Positions 1 through 11,530 of a stretch of DNA of 64,000 nt are shown here, one piece after another (positions within the stretch are counted from its first letter, which is position 1; each line of letters begins with the position of its first letter). The position numbers and the translations under genes were made by a program. The stretch comes from Tillus elongatus (taxonomy: Eukaryota; Arthropoda; Insecta; Coleoptera; Cleridae): assembly GCA_964006375.1 (NCBI GenBank), contig OZ023265.1, positions 10,387,795-10,451,794 on the forward strand. Reading direction: 5' to 3'. The notes below the pieces were generated by a model. The model saw only the letters and a list, made by a program, of their open reading frames with translations. It was not told the DNA's origin and ran no database searches.

Positions 1-81
1 TCTGAGGGCATCCGGTCTTTCTACTTGTTTTTTTTTTAAATAATAATTTTTACCAAGCACAACTATATTTAGTTTTTGCAG

Positions 82-85
<4 letters not shown>

Positions 86-176
<91 letters not shown>
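86..176. repeat. (TA)n microsatellite
   Basis: Uninterrupted alternating TA tract just upstream of the Jockey-like fragment J1. It is the first of about 16 such tracts in the window. Translated, these tracts give meaningless Tyr-Ile repeats. Confidence 0.98.
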
Positions 177-180
<4 letters not shown>

Positions 181-201
181 TATCATGAATATTTTTTATA
201 G

Positions 202-1832
202 TTCATGTCACAGTCATCACACCCACGTATCGTTTGGCACTACAACTCCGCGAACTGGGACGAAATGCGGGATTTTTTGATCTCCTTCAGGGCTCCGCGG
301 CTTTGCCGCCCCGATAGCACTACAGACCTTGGCCTATTTTTCATAAAAATGCGGGATTACTTTTCCTTATTTCCATGGGCGTCTGTCTGCTCCTCTCACC
401 CTGACCCCTCTGATATCTCACAAAACGTCACCGAAATTATCCAAGCTGGCATGGAACTATTTATTCCACGTACACAGAAAACCTCTTCAGCCACTCAAAA
501 GCCCTGGTTCTCTAAATCCTGTGACAAGGCCAGACTTGAAAAGGTCAAAGCTCACAAAACGCTTCTACACAATCCCAGTCAAGAAAACCGTCAAGCATTT
601 AACGACGCAAGAAACCGCTATGTCCGCATTCTTCCTGGGGCAAAAAACTCGTTTAGTAACCACATCATAAACAAAGTCCTCTCAAGCTCGAACGGCAGCA
701 AACCCTTCTGGACTCTTGCTAAATATATTGGGAATAATTTCTGCAAGAGCACGTTCCCACCTCTTGTTTCAGGGGATGAAATTGTTTCTACCGCCCTGGG
801 CAAGGCTGAACTTTTTGCCTCGTTGTTCGTCGGCAATTCTACTCTCCACCCACCTCCAAATGTTCAACCACCAACAGTCCCGAATGTTGCGCATAAAATG
901 ACGGACATCATTTTCAAAACTAAAAAGATACGAAAGGTGCTCTCTTCTCTTAATACCAGGAAGGCCTATGGCCTTGACGAGATCCCAGCAATCGTGCTCA
1001 AAAAATACGCAACAGAACTTGCTCCTGTCCTGACTCGTCTGTTACAGACATCTTACAATAGAGGCATATTCCCTGGTAACTGGAAAACTGCTCGAGTACA
1101 ACCTGTCCCCAAGAAAGGATCCAAAGCGCTTCCTAACAACTACAGGCCTATTTATCTCCTTTCAGTAGTCTCTAAAGTGATGGAAAAGTGGATAAACACC
1201 TAATTACTAAAATTTCTTAAAAACACAGTTTAATCCACGACCGGCAGTATGGATTCCGTCAGCGCAGATCAACTGCCGACTTCCTTTCCTTTATCACTCA
1301 TTCTTGGAGCAAGTCTATGGAACTACACGGTGAATCACAGATTGTCGCTCTAGACATACCCAAAGCATTCGACCAGGTCTGGCACGCAGCGCTGCTTAAT
1401 CATCTTCCGGCTATGGCCTACCACCAAAACTCTGTAACTGGACAGCAAATTTCCTTTCCAACCGGAGCATTTCTATTGTCGTGGATGGCCATTCCTCTAA
1501 ACTGTATCCAAATACTGCAGGAGTCCCTCAAGGTTCAGCTTTAACCCCTACTTTGTTCCTTCTCCACATCAATGACCTCCTCTCTAGCACATCTAACCCA
1601 GTTCACAGTTACGCGGATGACAGCACCCTCCACTCAAATATACAATATTCGAAGCCTGTCTCTTTAGCCCAATTAGATGAGGATCGCAGACTCATGGAGG
1701 GTTCTGTCTCTGTGGATCTCCAAAGAATATTAGACTGGGGAAGTAGAAATCTTGTACAATTCAACTCCATCAAATCTCAGTCTTGCTTTCTATCTTATAA
1801 GAGATACACCAGCCCTAGACCCAATTTCAATA
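202..1832 (+). pseudogene. Jockey/CR1-like non-LTR retrotransposon fragment J1 (linker and reverse transcriptase)
   Basis: Part of the second ORF of a non-LTR retrotransposon. The opening frame (205-1203) holds the segment between endonuclease and reverse transcriptase (RT) and the first RT blocks, including a YGLDEIPA block and a NYRPI-LLS-V motif near its end. The frame stops at 1201 with TAA where sister copy J3 reads GAA. RT homology continues in two other frames (1317-1544, 1481-1870), including GVPQGSALTPTLFLL and the catalytic YADD near 1610-1621. The endonuclease end is missing and the copy stops after the conserved palm near 1832. At least two frameshifts plus the stop make it dead. 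Assignment to the Jockey/CR1 group rests on motif style only. Confidence 0.88.
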
Positions 1833-2082
1833 ATAAAACCAATGTATACGCAGCGTGGGTACTAAATTAAAGAAAAATAACATGATGATTTTTGTTTGTT
1901 TGCAAAAACTAGTTCAAGTAAAATAAAACCATCCAAGCAATTAATAAGGAAGAATACCTCTTACATATTTATAATTTGTCAGGTACATTCCCGTTGTAAA
2001 TAATTAAATCTTTTTGAAAATTTTTTTAACTTTAATTAAATTTGTAACTCTTTTTTTTAGAGGGGCTTGCAGTACTTACTTA
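1833..2082. other. Unassigned AT-rich sequence
   Basis: Short AT-rich spacer between J1 and transposon A1. I see no coding potential or recognisable repeat here. Confidence 0.5.
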
Positions 2083-2372
2083 TAGGGTGGCGCATTGAAA
2101 ACCAAACAGACCGATTTGAGTCCAGGAAATTTTTTTTAAGAAACGCTGAAACACGTCAGTTTTAATATTGAGGGGGACATGTTTTGACATAAAGCTCAAC
2201 TTTGTCACATCAACCCATTAAGGGTGGTGATAACAACCCTTATCTTTTCAATAGGGAACATGGGTCGAGTGTTACATCATTTGAAAGCTCTTTCTTTTCT
2301 GATTTCAGCACACTAATTTTTTTGTGAGTTTTATCAACTGGTTTAAAAATTATTCACAGTTGAAGATGCAAA

Positions 2373-2482
2373 AACGCATTTCACTCATTCCGATAAGAAA
2401 TGTGCTGATAGTCAATGTTTTGTTGGTTTGTAAAAAAATAACTATCAGAACATTTCTTATCGGAATGAGAGAAATGCGGTTT
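2373..2482. repeat. Internal hairpin of transposon family A, copy A1
   Basis: Two arms of about 40-48 nt centred near 2430. The clearest part pairs CCGATAAGAAATGTGCTGAT with its near complement at 2444-2466. The same hairpin occurs at the equivalent place in A2 and A3, so it is an inherited feature of the family. Confidence 0.75.
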
Positions 2483-2542
2483 ATTATTTTAGTTTATCGG
2501 TCGGTTTGATACTTGATAGTACTACCGAAAATTAATTTCACA

Positions 2543-3483
2543 ATGGTGTATTCTGTAGAAGAAAGAGTTGAAATAATTACCCTTTTTTTCAAAAACGCTG
2601 ACTGTGCCAACCGTACCGCTAATTTGTTTAGTGAACGACATCCGAACAGACATGTTAACAGAAAATACATTTTGGAGTTAGTTGCAAAGTTTCGACAAAG
2701 TTGTTCAGTAGCCAACAAAAAACGGGATCCTGAACGTGAATTTCCGGTTAGAAATGAGGCTACTGAGATTGAAGTTTTAAGACAAATTGCTGCAAACCCA
2801 ACTTTGAGCACGAGAAAATTGGCCACTGTTTCAAACATCAAAAGAAGAACTATTCAGCGGATATTCAAGCATCATAAATTTCACCCGTATAAAATTCATC
2901 TTGTACAACAACTGAAAAAGATGATTTTGATCGGCGGCTGGAGTTTTGTGAAGTTATGACTGCACGAATAGCTGATAACGGGAACTTTCTGTTCAATATC
3001 TGTTTTTCAGACGACTGTACGTTTTTATTAAACTCTACAGTCAATCGTCATAAGTGTCGTTATTGGGCAGATAATAATCCAAGAAATTTTCACGAAGTCC
3101 ACACTCAAACTACACAGAAATTGAATGTCTGGACTGGCATTTTTGGAGGCCGTTTAATCGGATCAATTTTTCTTGATGGCAATTTGAGTGACGAAACGTA
3201 TTTGGGGTTACTAGAAGATATCGTTTACCCGCTACTAACTGACATTGTTGAAAATGATGATCTCTATCAAGAAAATCAATTAGTGTTTCAACAAGATGGA
3301 GCTCCTCCACATTTTTCACAACGTGTTAGGGAGTTTTTGAACAGAGAGTTTCCAGAGCAATGGATTGGGCGTGGAGGTGTTATTGAGTGGCCGCATAGAT
3401 CACTAGATTTAACTCCTTTAGACTTCTTTCTATGGGCCCATTTACACACAATAAATGAAATACGTTCTTGCAACTCCGACTGA
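2543..3483 (+). pseudogene. Broken DD41D transposase of A1
   Basis: Transposase of the IS630-Tc1-mariner superfamily. It starts at the ATG at 2543 (MVYSVEERVEI), shared with copy A2, with an N-terminal helix-turn-helix region of the DUF4817 type. The reading frame shifts near 2920, where copy A3 reads on normally. The catalytic part continues at 2956: first Asp in FSDDCTF, second in QQDGAPPHF (codon 3295), third in TPLDFFLW (codon 3421). That leaves 41 residues between the second and third Asp. The C-terminus is replaced: after LDFFLWAH the sequence jumps into the right inverted repeat, so about 200 bp present in A3 are deleted. It should cut and paste the element in the nucleus but is surely inactive. 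Confidence 0.85.
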
Positions 3484-3814
3484 ATAATTTTTAAACGAGT
3501 TGATAAAACTTCCAAAAAAATTAGTGTGCTAAATTCAGAAAAAAAAGATTTCAAATGATGTCACACGACCCATGTTCTCTATTTAAAATATAATGGTTGT
3601 TATCACCACCCTTAAGGGGTTGATGTGACAAAGTTGAGTTTTATGTCAAAACATGTCCCCCTCAAAATTAAAATTGACGTCTTTCAGAGTTTTTTTTAAA
3701 ATATTCTCTGGACGCAAATCGGTCTGTTTCGTTTTCAATGCGCCACACTGTATATCTCTACCAAGTTATTATTGTCTAGCTCCATAGGATATAGTAATTT
3801 CTGCAAGTAATCGC

Positions 3815-3945
3815 TAACTAGGACCTCTAAAACCGGTCACTTAGGTCCATTTAAATGTAAAGAATTAGTTTTAATAACATACCTTACTAATAGTGTACAA
3901 TTCTTATGAAAATTCACTAATATAATGCACTTGCTGCGTCCCAAA
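3815..3945 (+). repeat. P-family repeat, short derivative
   Basis: Contains the family block AACTAGGACCTCTAAAA (3818 on) and ends with the P end motif at 3905-3942, here reading AATGCACTTGCTGCGTCCC. No (TA)n array lies between them, so it looks like an internal-deletion derivative. Its flank GTGTACAATTCTTATGAAA also precedes the copy at 11489, showing the two are one subfamily. Confidence 0.6.
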
Positions 3946-4487
3946 CATTACTTAATTTCAAATTTAAAACCACCAACAGCGCTGTTTATTAGCGATGATT
4001 GTACCCATTATAATAAACGAGATAAATCATGTAAGAATTCTATTAGAGGAGGTGTAAATTTAATTATGCACACAATATTTCTCGTACTTCTTGATTATAG
4101 TTTCTATTAGCTATCTAAGAGAACGACAACATAACCAATAACATCATCTGTTGGCTGTTATCTCTTGGATTAAATCATTTTCATGTAATTGGACAGACGA
4201 TTACATTAAATCATCTGGTAGACGGCACGCTTGAGGGACTCCGATACATTTATAATGTTCCTTACCTAGAATCGTGTGTTAATGCATTTGTGTAAATCAC
4301 AACAGTGAAATATGATCACACGTGGTTTCATACTTTTAGTGAATTTTCATTCGTTTTTAATTTGGGTGAGCATTTTAATTTGAATTTAAAAAATTATACC
4401 ATTTTGCAAGGTTTTTTGTTCTTCACCAAATATGTTTTAATGTTTCTAAGATACTGTAAAAATTCAGGTATGCAACCTTTTCCCAGA
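3946..4487. other. Unassigned AT-rich sequence
   Basis: About 540 bp without a convincing ORF or a repeat I can match elsewhere in the window. Confidence 0.5.
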
Positions 4488-4838
4488 ACCTCGGTGGTTC
4501 AGGGGTAAGAACGTGTGCCTCTGAACCGAAGGGTACTGGGTTCGAACCCAGGGTACTCCTTTCACTTTTTCAGTACAAACTGTAACATTACCATCAACCA
4601 AGGTTCCGGCATTGTATTTGAGCAAGTTGAATGTCTGCACGTTCCACCGTTCGGAGTGGGCGTAAAGCCGTCGGTCCCGTATCCATGCGATGTTGGGCAC
4701 GTTAAATATCCCTACCCTCCTTACAGAAAGGCTGGGATTCGGCAACATTTCCAGGATAGTGAGGTGAAACTGCTCCCTGGCGTCGGTGATTAGCCATAGT
4801 AGCGGAAATAGGCCGACGTTAAAGGGAAAAACACCATT
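4488..4838 (+). mobile_element. tRNA-derived SINE
   Basis: The head resembles a tRNA gene: an A-box-like stretch (GGTGGTTCAGGGGTAAGA, 4493 on) and, near 4545, a B box GGGTTCGAACCC forming a perfect 5-bp T-arm stem CTGGG/CCCAG with a 7-nt loop. A GC-richer body of some 270 bp follows, ending near GCCGACGTTAAAGGG. A tRNA-like head joined to an unrelated body is the hallmark of a SINE copied by RNA polymerase III and moved by a LINE. Exact ends and target duplication were not found. It abuts the 3' tail of Jockey-like fragment K on the opposite strand. Confidence 0.6.
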
Positions 4839-4844
4839 TCCCCC

Positions 4845-6275
4845 ATTTTAATCTTTTATTTATTTTTTAATACAGGAGGGAGAAATCCCTCATTCACTAC
4901 ACCGTGGTGCGTGGGATATCGAGGCACTGTGAAACTCCTACTCACTAAAACTCCCCCCCTTGGAGTCCATACCTCCGTCGGAAAGATTACACACAATGAC
5001 GTTTGGGTTTGAATGTTTCCATTCTGTTTTTGCCGCGGGGGCGTTGGCGGGTAAGTATAACCTTTGGACGCTTATGCTTATGTGGAAGTTGCTCATCGTA
5101 TGCGTTGGCACTACGGAGAAGAGTATTTGGGTGAGAAGCGGCTTTTGCGAACTGAGTGGTGGATAGTTTAGTTATAAACTCAAGTATCGAAGGCATTTCC
5201 AGATCAGAGTGAATTTGACTGTTTCTGACAAATCATGGCGCTCCGGTAACCATTCTCGGAATTTTATTCTGGATGATTTGAAGGGTCTTGATGTGTGTTG
5301 CGGCCGCGGTAGCCCATGCAGAGGATGCATAGGTCAAGGCTGGCCGGATGATAACTTTGTACATGAGAAATTTATTGTTAATGGACCAATTGGAATTTCT
5401 ATTCAGAAGTGGGAACATCTTCGAGATGAACATCGAGGCTTTTTGTCGGGCGTGTTGGACATGGGGGCGCCATGTTAAGTGTTTGTCGAGGAAAACCCCG
5501 AGGTATTTGGCGGAATCTTGCCAGGGAATTAGACGGTTTAATAATGATACGTGTTCGTGAGGTGTGTGTCTGCTGAACATTTATCGGGGTTTATGGCTAA
5601 AAGGGATTTCCTATACCAGCCTTGCAGCTCGACTACGGCGGTCTGAAGTCGTTCGGGTATTATCCTCGGCTGAGTGGAGCTGCTAAGGTGGTAGTGTCGT
5701 CTGCGTACAGTGCGTATGTCACGTTTAGGGGCGCTGTCGGAATGTCTGCGACAAATATATTGTACAGCAGAGGGGAGATAGCAGAACCCAGCCGTGGCTG
5801 AGTACGTTCTAGATCTGGCTCCCAGATGTTTGACCTGGTACTTCCTCTGTTTTGCAAGTATGATCTGATTATCAGAATCAGAGGGAGAGGATAATTAAAT
5901 GATAGAAGTTTATTTAGGAGGCCCGCATGCCAAACGCTATTGAAGGCTTGAGCAATGTCAAGAAATATTGCACCAGTTGACTTGTTTTTATTAAATCCTT
6001 CGGTGATGTTTTCCACCACACGAAGGACTTGGTCTGTGGTGGAGTGCTGGTGTATGAAACCGAATTGCTCATCCGGGAGGATATAATTTTCTGAGGTGAA
6101 TGAAGCTACCCTTTTCTGAGGTGAATGAAGCTAACCTTTTCTGAATCAGTTTTTCGGCGATATTGCCGATGACTGGTAGTAGGCTAATGGGCCTGTAGTT
6201 CTGAGGGAACAGCAGATCTTTGCTGGGTTTCGGGATGGTGATAATATCGGCAAGTTTCCACATGGAATTTCAATC
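4845..6275 (-). pseudogene. Jockey-like non-LTR retrotransposon fragment K (reverse transcriptase and 3' end)
   Basis: Read on the minus strand from 6275 downward. It opens with RT block PQNYRPISLLPVIGN, then LDIAQAFNSVWH, the catalytic YADD (5697-5708, in YALYADDTTT), the RT thumb (AKYLGVFLDKHLTW, 5400-5580) and a C-terminal tail (LPHKHKRPKV, about 5060). A 3' UTR ends in an A-rich tail (minus-strand sense) near 4850. The endonuclease and RT start are missing. Frame changes occur between 6263-6069, 6019-5660, 5580-5233 and 5196-4987. This is a different family from J. A 25-bp direct duplication (6089-6140) lies at one of the breaks. Confidence 0.82.
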
Positions 6276-6525
6276 TTCTCCGGAAAAAGTGTTTACTGTT
6301 CGACTTACATAGTTAGATATACCTGTTCTCAACCATATACAACATTAGATATACAAGCTGTTTAATACACACCTTCGAATTCAGTGGACTGTATATTTAA
6401 AAAAAAAGTTTTGTTAACGATTGAGACGGGGTGGTATTGGTATTAAATTTATTGAGTTACACGCTGGTTCGGATACAAGATCAAAGAACCAACACTCATT
6501 TAATAGCGTGGATGAGATTCCTTTT
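6276..6525. other. Unassigned sequence
   Basis: AT-rich spacer between K and the next P element, with no recognisable gene. Confidence 0.5.
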
Positions 6526-6654
6526 AGTGAATTTTCGTAGAAAAAATTCACTAATGGGGAGATCCCGACTTTTGAATTTTGAAAAAATTTTTGCAAATGA
6601 GCGCGAACTAGGACCCCTAGAACCCATATCCGGGGTCAGTTTCAATTTTTATAT

Positions 6655-6758
<104 letters not shown>

Positions 6759-6770
6759 ATCACACCGATA

Positions 6771-7192
6771 ACTCAAAAAATAATGGGCCGATTTTGATAA
6801 AATTTGGCATGTACCTTTCTTTTGTTAATAGCTTGGATAAGTTCGTTAGTCAGGAAAATCGGACGAGGTTTTCCGGGAAAATTTTGAGTTTTCATTCGAA
6901 AAAAATTCATATCTCAAAAAGTAATAAGCCGATTTTAATAAAATTTGGCACATACCTTACTTTTGTAAATGGCTTTGACATGTTTGTTAGTCAAGAAAAT
7001 CGGACGAGGTTTTCCGGGAAAATTTTGAGTTTTCATTTGAAAAAAATTCATATCTCAAAAAGTAATAAGCCGATTTTAATAAAATTTGGCATGTACCTTC
7101 CTTTTGTAAATGGCTTCTACAAGTTCGTTATTTAGAAAAATTGGACGAGGTTTTCCGGGAAAATTTTGAGTTTTCCTTTGAAAATTTTTTTA
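6771..7192 (+). repeat. Three 141-bp tandem repeats
   Basis: Units start at 6771, 6912 and 7053. They share TAATAAGCCGATTTTAATAA-type sequence and GAGGTTTTCCGGGAAAATTT. Single diverged units of the same sequence sit beside the TA arrays at 22900, 46680, 47950, 48520 and 58990. Confidence 0.85.
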
Positions 7193-7439
7193 TCTTAAAA
7201 AATATAAAATCTATGATAACCAAATTTGGTAGGTAGGTTTACGATATAAAAAGTAAACTATACACCAAAATTTAGATTTCTATGTTACAAGAAAACAAAG
7301 TTATAATAAAATATTTTGTGCCAGATCATTTCTATGAAAATTCACTACCATAACGCACTTGCTGCGTCCAGACTTTTATTTTACAAATTAACTGGCACTG
7401 ACTAGGTTATATATACACTACATTTACTAATTGATCTTT

Positions 7440-7760
7440 ACAACGAGGGCGGGTCAAGTCAGTGACTTTTTGAATGAAACACAGTTTTTTTGACAAAAAA
7501 TAATTTTATTTCTCGAAATAGTCTCCTTTGAGCTCTATACACTTCGTCCAATGTTTCTCCAATTTTTTATTCCTTCCAAAAAATAAGGTTAGTCGGGGTG
7601 CCCAAATTTCATCATTGGAGTCATCTCTTTCCACCGAGCCATTTCTTTAAGTGTGGAAACAAGAATAATCACTTGGGGCCAAATCCGGAGAATAGGGCGG
7701 ATGAGGGAGCAATTCGTAGCTCAATTTATGCAATTTCGCCATGGAGACTACACATGTGTG
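7440..7760 (-). pseudogene. Mariner-type transposase C-terminal fragment
   Basis: Minus-strand remnant of a mariner transposase of a different group from family A. Reading downward from about 7740 it gives SYELLPHPPYSPDLAPSDY, the conserved block around the third catalytic Asp. Downstream, in another frame, a diverged version of the mariner C-terminal end containing KNWRNIGRSV and DYFEK-like residues can be followed to about 7500. Stops and frameshifts break it. Its upstream end is joined near 7770 to a Jockey-like 3' tail. Confidence 0.65.
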
Positions 7761-7770
7761 CACCCTTGCA

Positions 7771-7868
7771 CACAGTTGCCTCTTTCCTCCTTGTCGACAC
7801 CCACAGTACGATAGTATTTAGGCTGTGAGCCCTCGTGGTGTGTTCTTGAAATAAAAAATAAATAAAAA
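7771..7868 (+). mobile_element. 3' tail of Jockey-like family J
   Basis: About 98 bp matching the 3' UTR and A-rich tail of J3 (27840-27937): CTTTCCTCCTTGTCGACAC through GCCCTCGTGGTGTGTT, ending in AAATAAAAAA. It is a strongly 5'-truncated insertion or a deletion remnant. Confidence 0.75.
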
Positions 7869-8985
7869 ATTTACCATCACAAACATCATTTTCTAATTAC
7901 CATTTAAAGTTGTAAAGCTAAATAACTTTTTATACCGGAAACGTACATTGTTAAGTTTTTAAGATGCAGAAGCAAACCAAAAACATAAAATGCACAGAAA
8001 TGAAGGATTCAGGAAAGACATTGCACCTCTTTTATTATTAAACTTTTGATGCAGTATTTAATATTGTGTTCTTTGGGATTACAAACATAATTCTGTGATC
8101 ACGATTTAGAGTTGTAAAGCTTGATGTAAAGCTTGATAGCTTATTTATACCTCGTAACTCAAATGAAAATGACACCGGGAAGATTTTTTAAATCTCAGGG
8201 CAATGACCAATTATTGTCTTTAATATGACCCTATAACATTCGCTTCCTCTGTCATTCGATTTATTACCTCCTATCTTAGCGACTGTTGCAATTAAGGTTT
8301 ATCTTTAATTGCCTTTTTCCTAGAATTTATACAGTATAAAACGACTGCATTATTTCCGTAGCGAATGATAGAGAAAATGAAAGTCGTTTGGAGGGATTTG
8401 TTAGCTATAAAAGCGGGAGGAATCGATGTTGCCGAATCTTACGAAATGTTCCTATTGATGCTCCCTAGAGCAGAATGAACTGATAAGGACATACCTGTTT
8501 TATTTTGTGGTAGGCTGTGATTACCGATCTAATAAAATAATATGTGTAAACGGTGTTGCTTGAAAACTGCAAAATATTACTGTTCAACCGCCACTTTCGA
8601 AATTTCCACCATATTTTGCTTTGTTTCCAGCTGCTTCCACTACCCACATTTTACCAACATTATGTTACTATTCTTTACTTTTTAACTTTTTTCATGCTTA
8701 CTACAGCACAATTCTTTAAAAAAATCGACGTATTTATGATATTTTGGCCTGTGGAATCGTCTCACAAATAGTTATTTTGAGTGGTTTTTAACACTAGTTG
8801 TCCCGTTATCAAAGTGAGCAACTGTTGCCTAGATAGTGGAATTTGTACCCCATTTTCCATATATTCTGAAACGTTAAGTGAACAAAACATAAGAAACACT
8901 CCATGAAAATCTTTATTAAAATTAACTTTACCCAAAAGATTATTCTTTCTCGAATTCTATGAACATCCAGATTAATTAATCAATT
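7869..8985. other. Unassigned sequence, about 1.1 kb
   Basis: AT-rich, non-repetitive within this window, no ORF above about 75 codons with recognisable content. A promoter-like TATAAAAG near 8410 has nothing coding after it. Confidence 0.45.
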
Positions 8986-8987
8986 AC

Positions 8988-11463
8988 AGAGGGGGGGCAG
9001 ATCCAGCAACACCTTCATGGCGGCTGTTGGGGTTAAAGACATGGCCCCTGTGATGCCTAGGCAAGCCATCCTTTGGATCTTGCCTAGTTTTTGTTTGGCA
9101 TTGGATTGTGTCACATTAGGCCATCAGACCAGTGCTGCGTATGTCAAGCTTAGAGTCCAATACGACCCCAATATATTTTACCTCCCTGACCATTGGAATG
9201 TTCCTACCGTATAGAGTGAGAGTTCTGCGGCTGCCCCAAATTCCTCCTAGTAAACGGTATGACGGTTGCTTTCTCGGGAGTCACCCCGAGTCCTTGATCA
9301 ACCGTCCACCACCTTCAGTGCTGTCTGCATGCGCTCCCACACTGACTGTGTAACCTTTCCTCGGACTATGATGACAATGTCGTCCGCATAGCCCTGTACC
9401 TCACACCCCCCTCCCGAGAGCCTCCCCAGCAGGCCGTCCACGACTAGGCACCAGAGCAAGAGAGACAGAATGCTCCCCTGCGAACACCCCGCCGCGACCC
9501 CCGTCAGCAGAGTCCCTCCCGCGAGTGAGGTGAACACCGCCCAGTCCCTGAGCATGGGACCGATCCCGCTGCAGCAGGTCTCCTCTATTCCACGCTCCCT
9601 AACAGCTGCCAGAACCGATTCGAATGAGGTTTGCTGAAGGCCCCCTCTATGTCTAGCAAGGCCCCCAGAGCCACCTCCCTGTTCTCCAGCGTATTCTCCA
9701 GTTTCACCACCAGTTGGTGCAGTGCTGTCTCTGTTGAGAATCCTGCTCTGTATGCATATTGTTCTCAGTGTAGGGGATATGCTTCTAGTACACCGCCCCT
9801 AATGTGCCGGTCGAGGAGTTTTTCCACGATTTTTAGCAAGAAGGACATGAGACTTATTGGCGTCAGGGACTTTGCCTGGTCTGTTGGACGCGCATGTTTA
9901 GGAATGAATACAACCCTTGCCAGTCTCCATGCCCTCGGAATGTACCCCAGAGCCAGGCTAGCCCTTATAATGAGAGTAAGCACCGGCGCCAGTATATCTA
10001 TCCCCTGTTGGAGCATGAGGGGCATTATTCCACAAAATCCCGGGGATTTGTATGGCTTAAAGCTGTTAATGGCCCATCTGATTTTGCTCCAAGTAACCAC
10101 CTCTTTAGTGACTGTCCAGTCTACTATAGATGCCCGCCTATCAGGCGCCTCTATTTCTGAGTGTTCCCAGTCCGGAGGTGATTGGTTACATTATGTTACA
10201 GCCGGGGAGGTGCGCCTGGAGTAAAATTTCCATAGTTTCCTCCCCAGAACTTGTAAAGCCTCTCGTGGATGTTCTAAGGGGGCCTATGTTGGCCTGAGTG
10301 TCCTTGGACAGGATCTTGTGTAGTCGAGCGCTTTCATAAGTGTTCTCCGCTTCCTCGCAGTGCCTCCTCCACGACGCCTTGGTGTCCCTCAGTCTTTTGT
10401 TATAGGTCGTTAGGGCCTGTCTATATTCATGCCATGCCCCCGACCTTTTGGCCACGTTAAACACCTTACGATTCTGCGTCCTCCTTTGCCTGAGGTCCTT
10501 GTTCCACCACGGGACGTTCCTGGTGGACGCCCTCATTTTCAGGGGGAAGTTGGTGTTATAAGCCGAGGTGATTGCGTCTCGCAATTAGGCTGCCGCAATC
10601 TCAAGGTCTATTGAATTGTCTATGGTACTCTTAACCCCCCGCAGTTCCACTGCTAGGTCTGCCCTGTAGGCTTCCCAGTCCGCCTTGCGGGGGTCCCGGT
10701 GCCATACCGTTTGTCTTTCGACATTGGCGATTTCAAAGCGGATGTATATGTGGTCTGAGCTACCCACTTACCCAGACATAGCCCAGTTGTTAACAAATTC
10801 CCCCAGAAACTGGGTGGAAACTGTTAGATCTAAAACTTCCTCACGCCGTGTTGTGACGAAGGTCGGTTCATTACCTCTATTCAATATGTCTAAATTAAAT
10901 TTCATAAAGAATTGTAGAAGTGCCTCACCCCTAGAGTTTGTGTCCGAGTTTCCCCACAAGTCATGGTGCGCGTTCGCATCCATGCCGATGATGGTCTGCC
11001 ATCCACCTGCTATGTTACCCACCATCAGCTGCCCCAATTCCGTGCTGTCCCCTGGCAGACAGGCTGACCCGACAGTAATGTCCCTCGGCCCATCCTCTCC
11101 TCCACATCGGATTTTAATCGTTGCCAGGTCACTGGAACAGAAATTCATTAAAGGCAGAAATTCTGTCCCTTCCCTGACAAAAATGCAGGCCCTCGGGTTC
11201 TCGCTGGATCTGCTGTAGATGAGCTTTCCAGCAGCTCCGCCGAGCCCCTTGATCTTTATAGGAGTACGGTTCCTGGATGAGGGCCACATCCGTGTTCCTC
11301 CAGAGCCATCAGTAGTCCGGCCGTGGCTGCCCTACTGTGTTGGAGGTTGACCTGAAGGAACCTAAGTCCCATTAACCCCTAGTTGCTTCCCCAGTGGGCG
11401 GAAGCTAACCCTTCCCGGGCCCCAGAATGTCTTGAAGGAGGTTCCTTCAAGGGCTCTGTATGA
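8988..11463 (-). pseudogene. LOA-like non-LTR retrotransposon fragment L2 (endonuclease and reverse transcriptase)
   Basis: Minus-strand relative of L1. It begins near 11463 inside the last codons of ORF1 and runs through the ORF2 endonuclease (KLIYSRSSENPRACIF; IIGMDANAHHDLWGNS, 10950), a linker, the RT fingers (YKSPGFCGIMPLML; TPISLMSFLLKIVEKLL, about 9790-9850) and the palm with LLDIEGAF (about 9650) and GYADD (about 9380). Homology stops at a G/C run near 8991, so the RNase H and C-terminal zinc region are gone. Several frameshifts and stops divide it into pieces at 11289-10768, 10767-10585, 10584-10186, 10100-9765 and 9555-9298. It shows what L1 has lost from its RT. Confidence 0.88.
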
Positions 11464-11488
11464 CCCCATACTAAGTGTGTACAATTCT

Positions 11489-11530
11489 TATGAAAATTCA
11501 CTACTATAATGCACTTGCTGCGTCCCGAAC
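11489..11530 (+). repeat. P end motif
   Basis: TGAAAATTCACTACTATAAT followed by GCACTTGCTGCGTCCC, immediately after the 5' break of L2. It carries the same preceding flank as the copy at 3905. Confidence 0.75.

Larger units (their letters stand above)
2083..3750 (+). mobile_element. Tc1/mariner-superfamily transposon A1 (DD41D)
   Basis: DNA transposon bounded by imperfect terminal inverted repeats. The left end starts GGGTGGCGCATTGAAAAC and the right end is its complement, finishing GCGCCACACTG before TA, as expected of TA-targeting IS630-Tc1-mariner elements. The inverted repeats extend some 250-300 bp inward and match those of A2 and A3. Unlike A2 and A3 it is not set in a long (TA)n tract. 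Between the left inverted repeat and the transposase lies a long hairpin shared by all three copies. Confidence 0.88.

Noticed and set aside
8405..8440. Host promoter at TATAAAAG near 8410
   Set aside because: No initiator at the right distance was convincing and no coding sequence follows.
9631..10224. 197-codon plus-strand frame opposite L2
   Set aside because: Antisense shadow of the reverse transcriptase. The equivalent shadow appears opposite L1 at 34757-35344.
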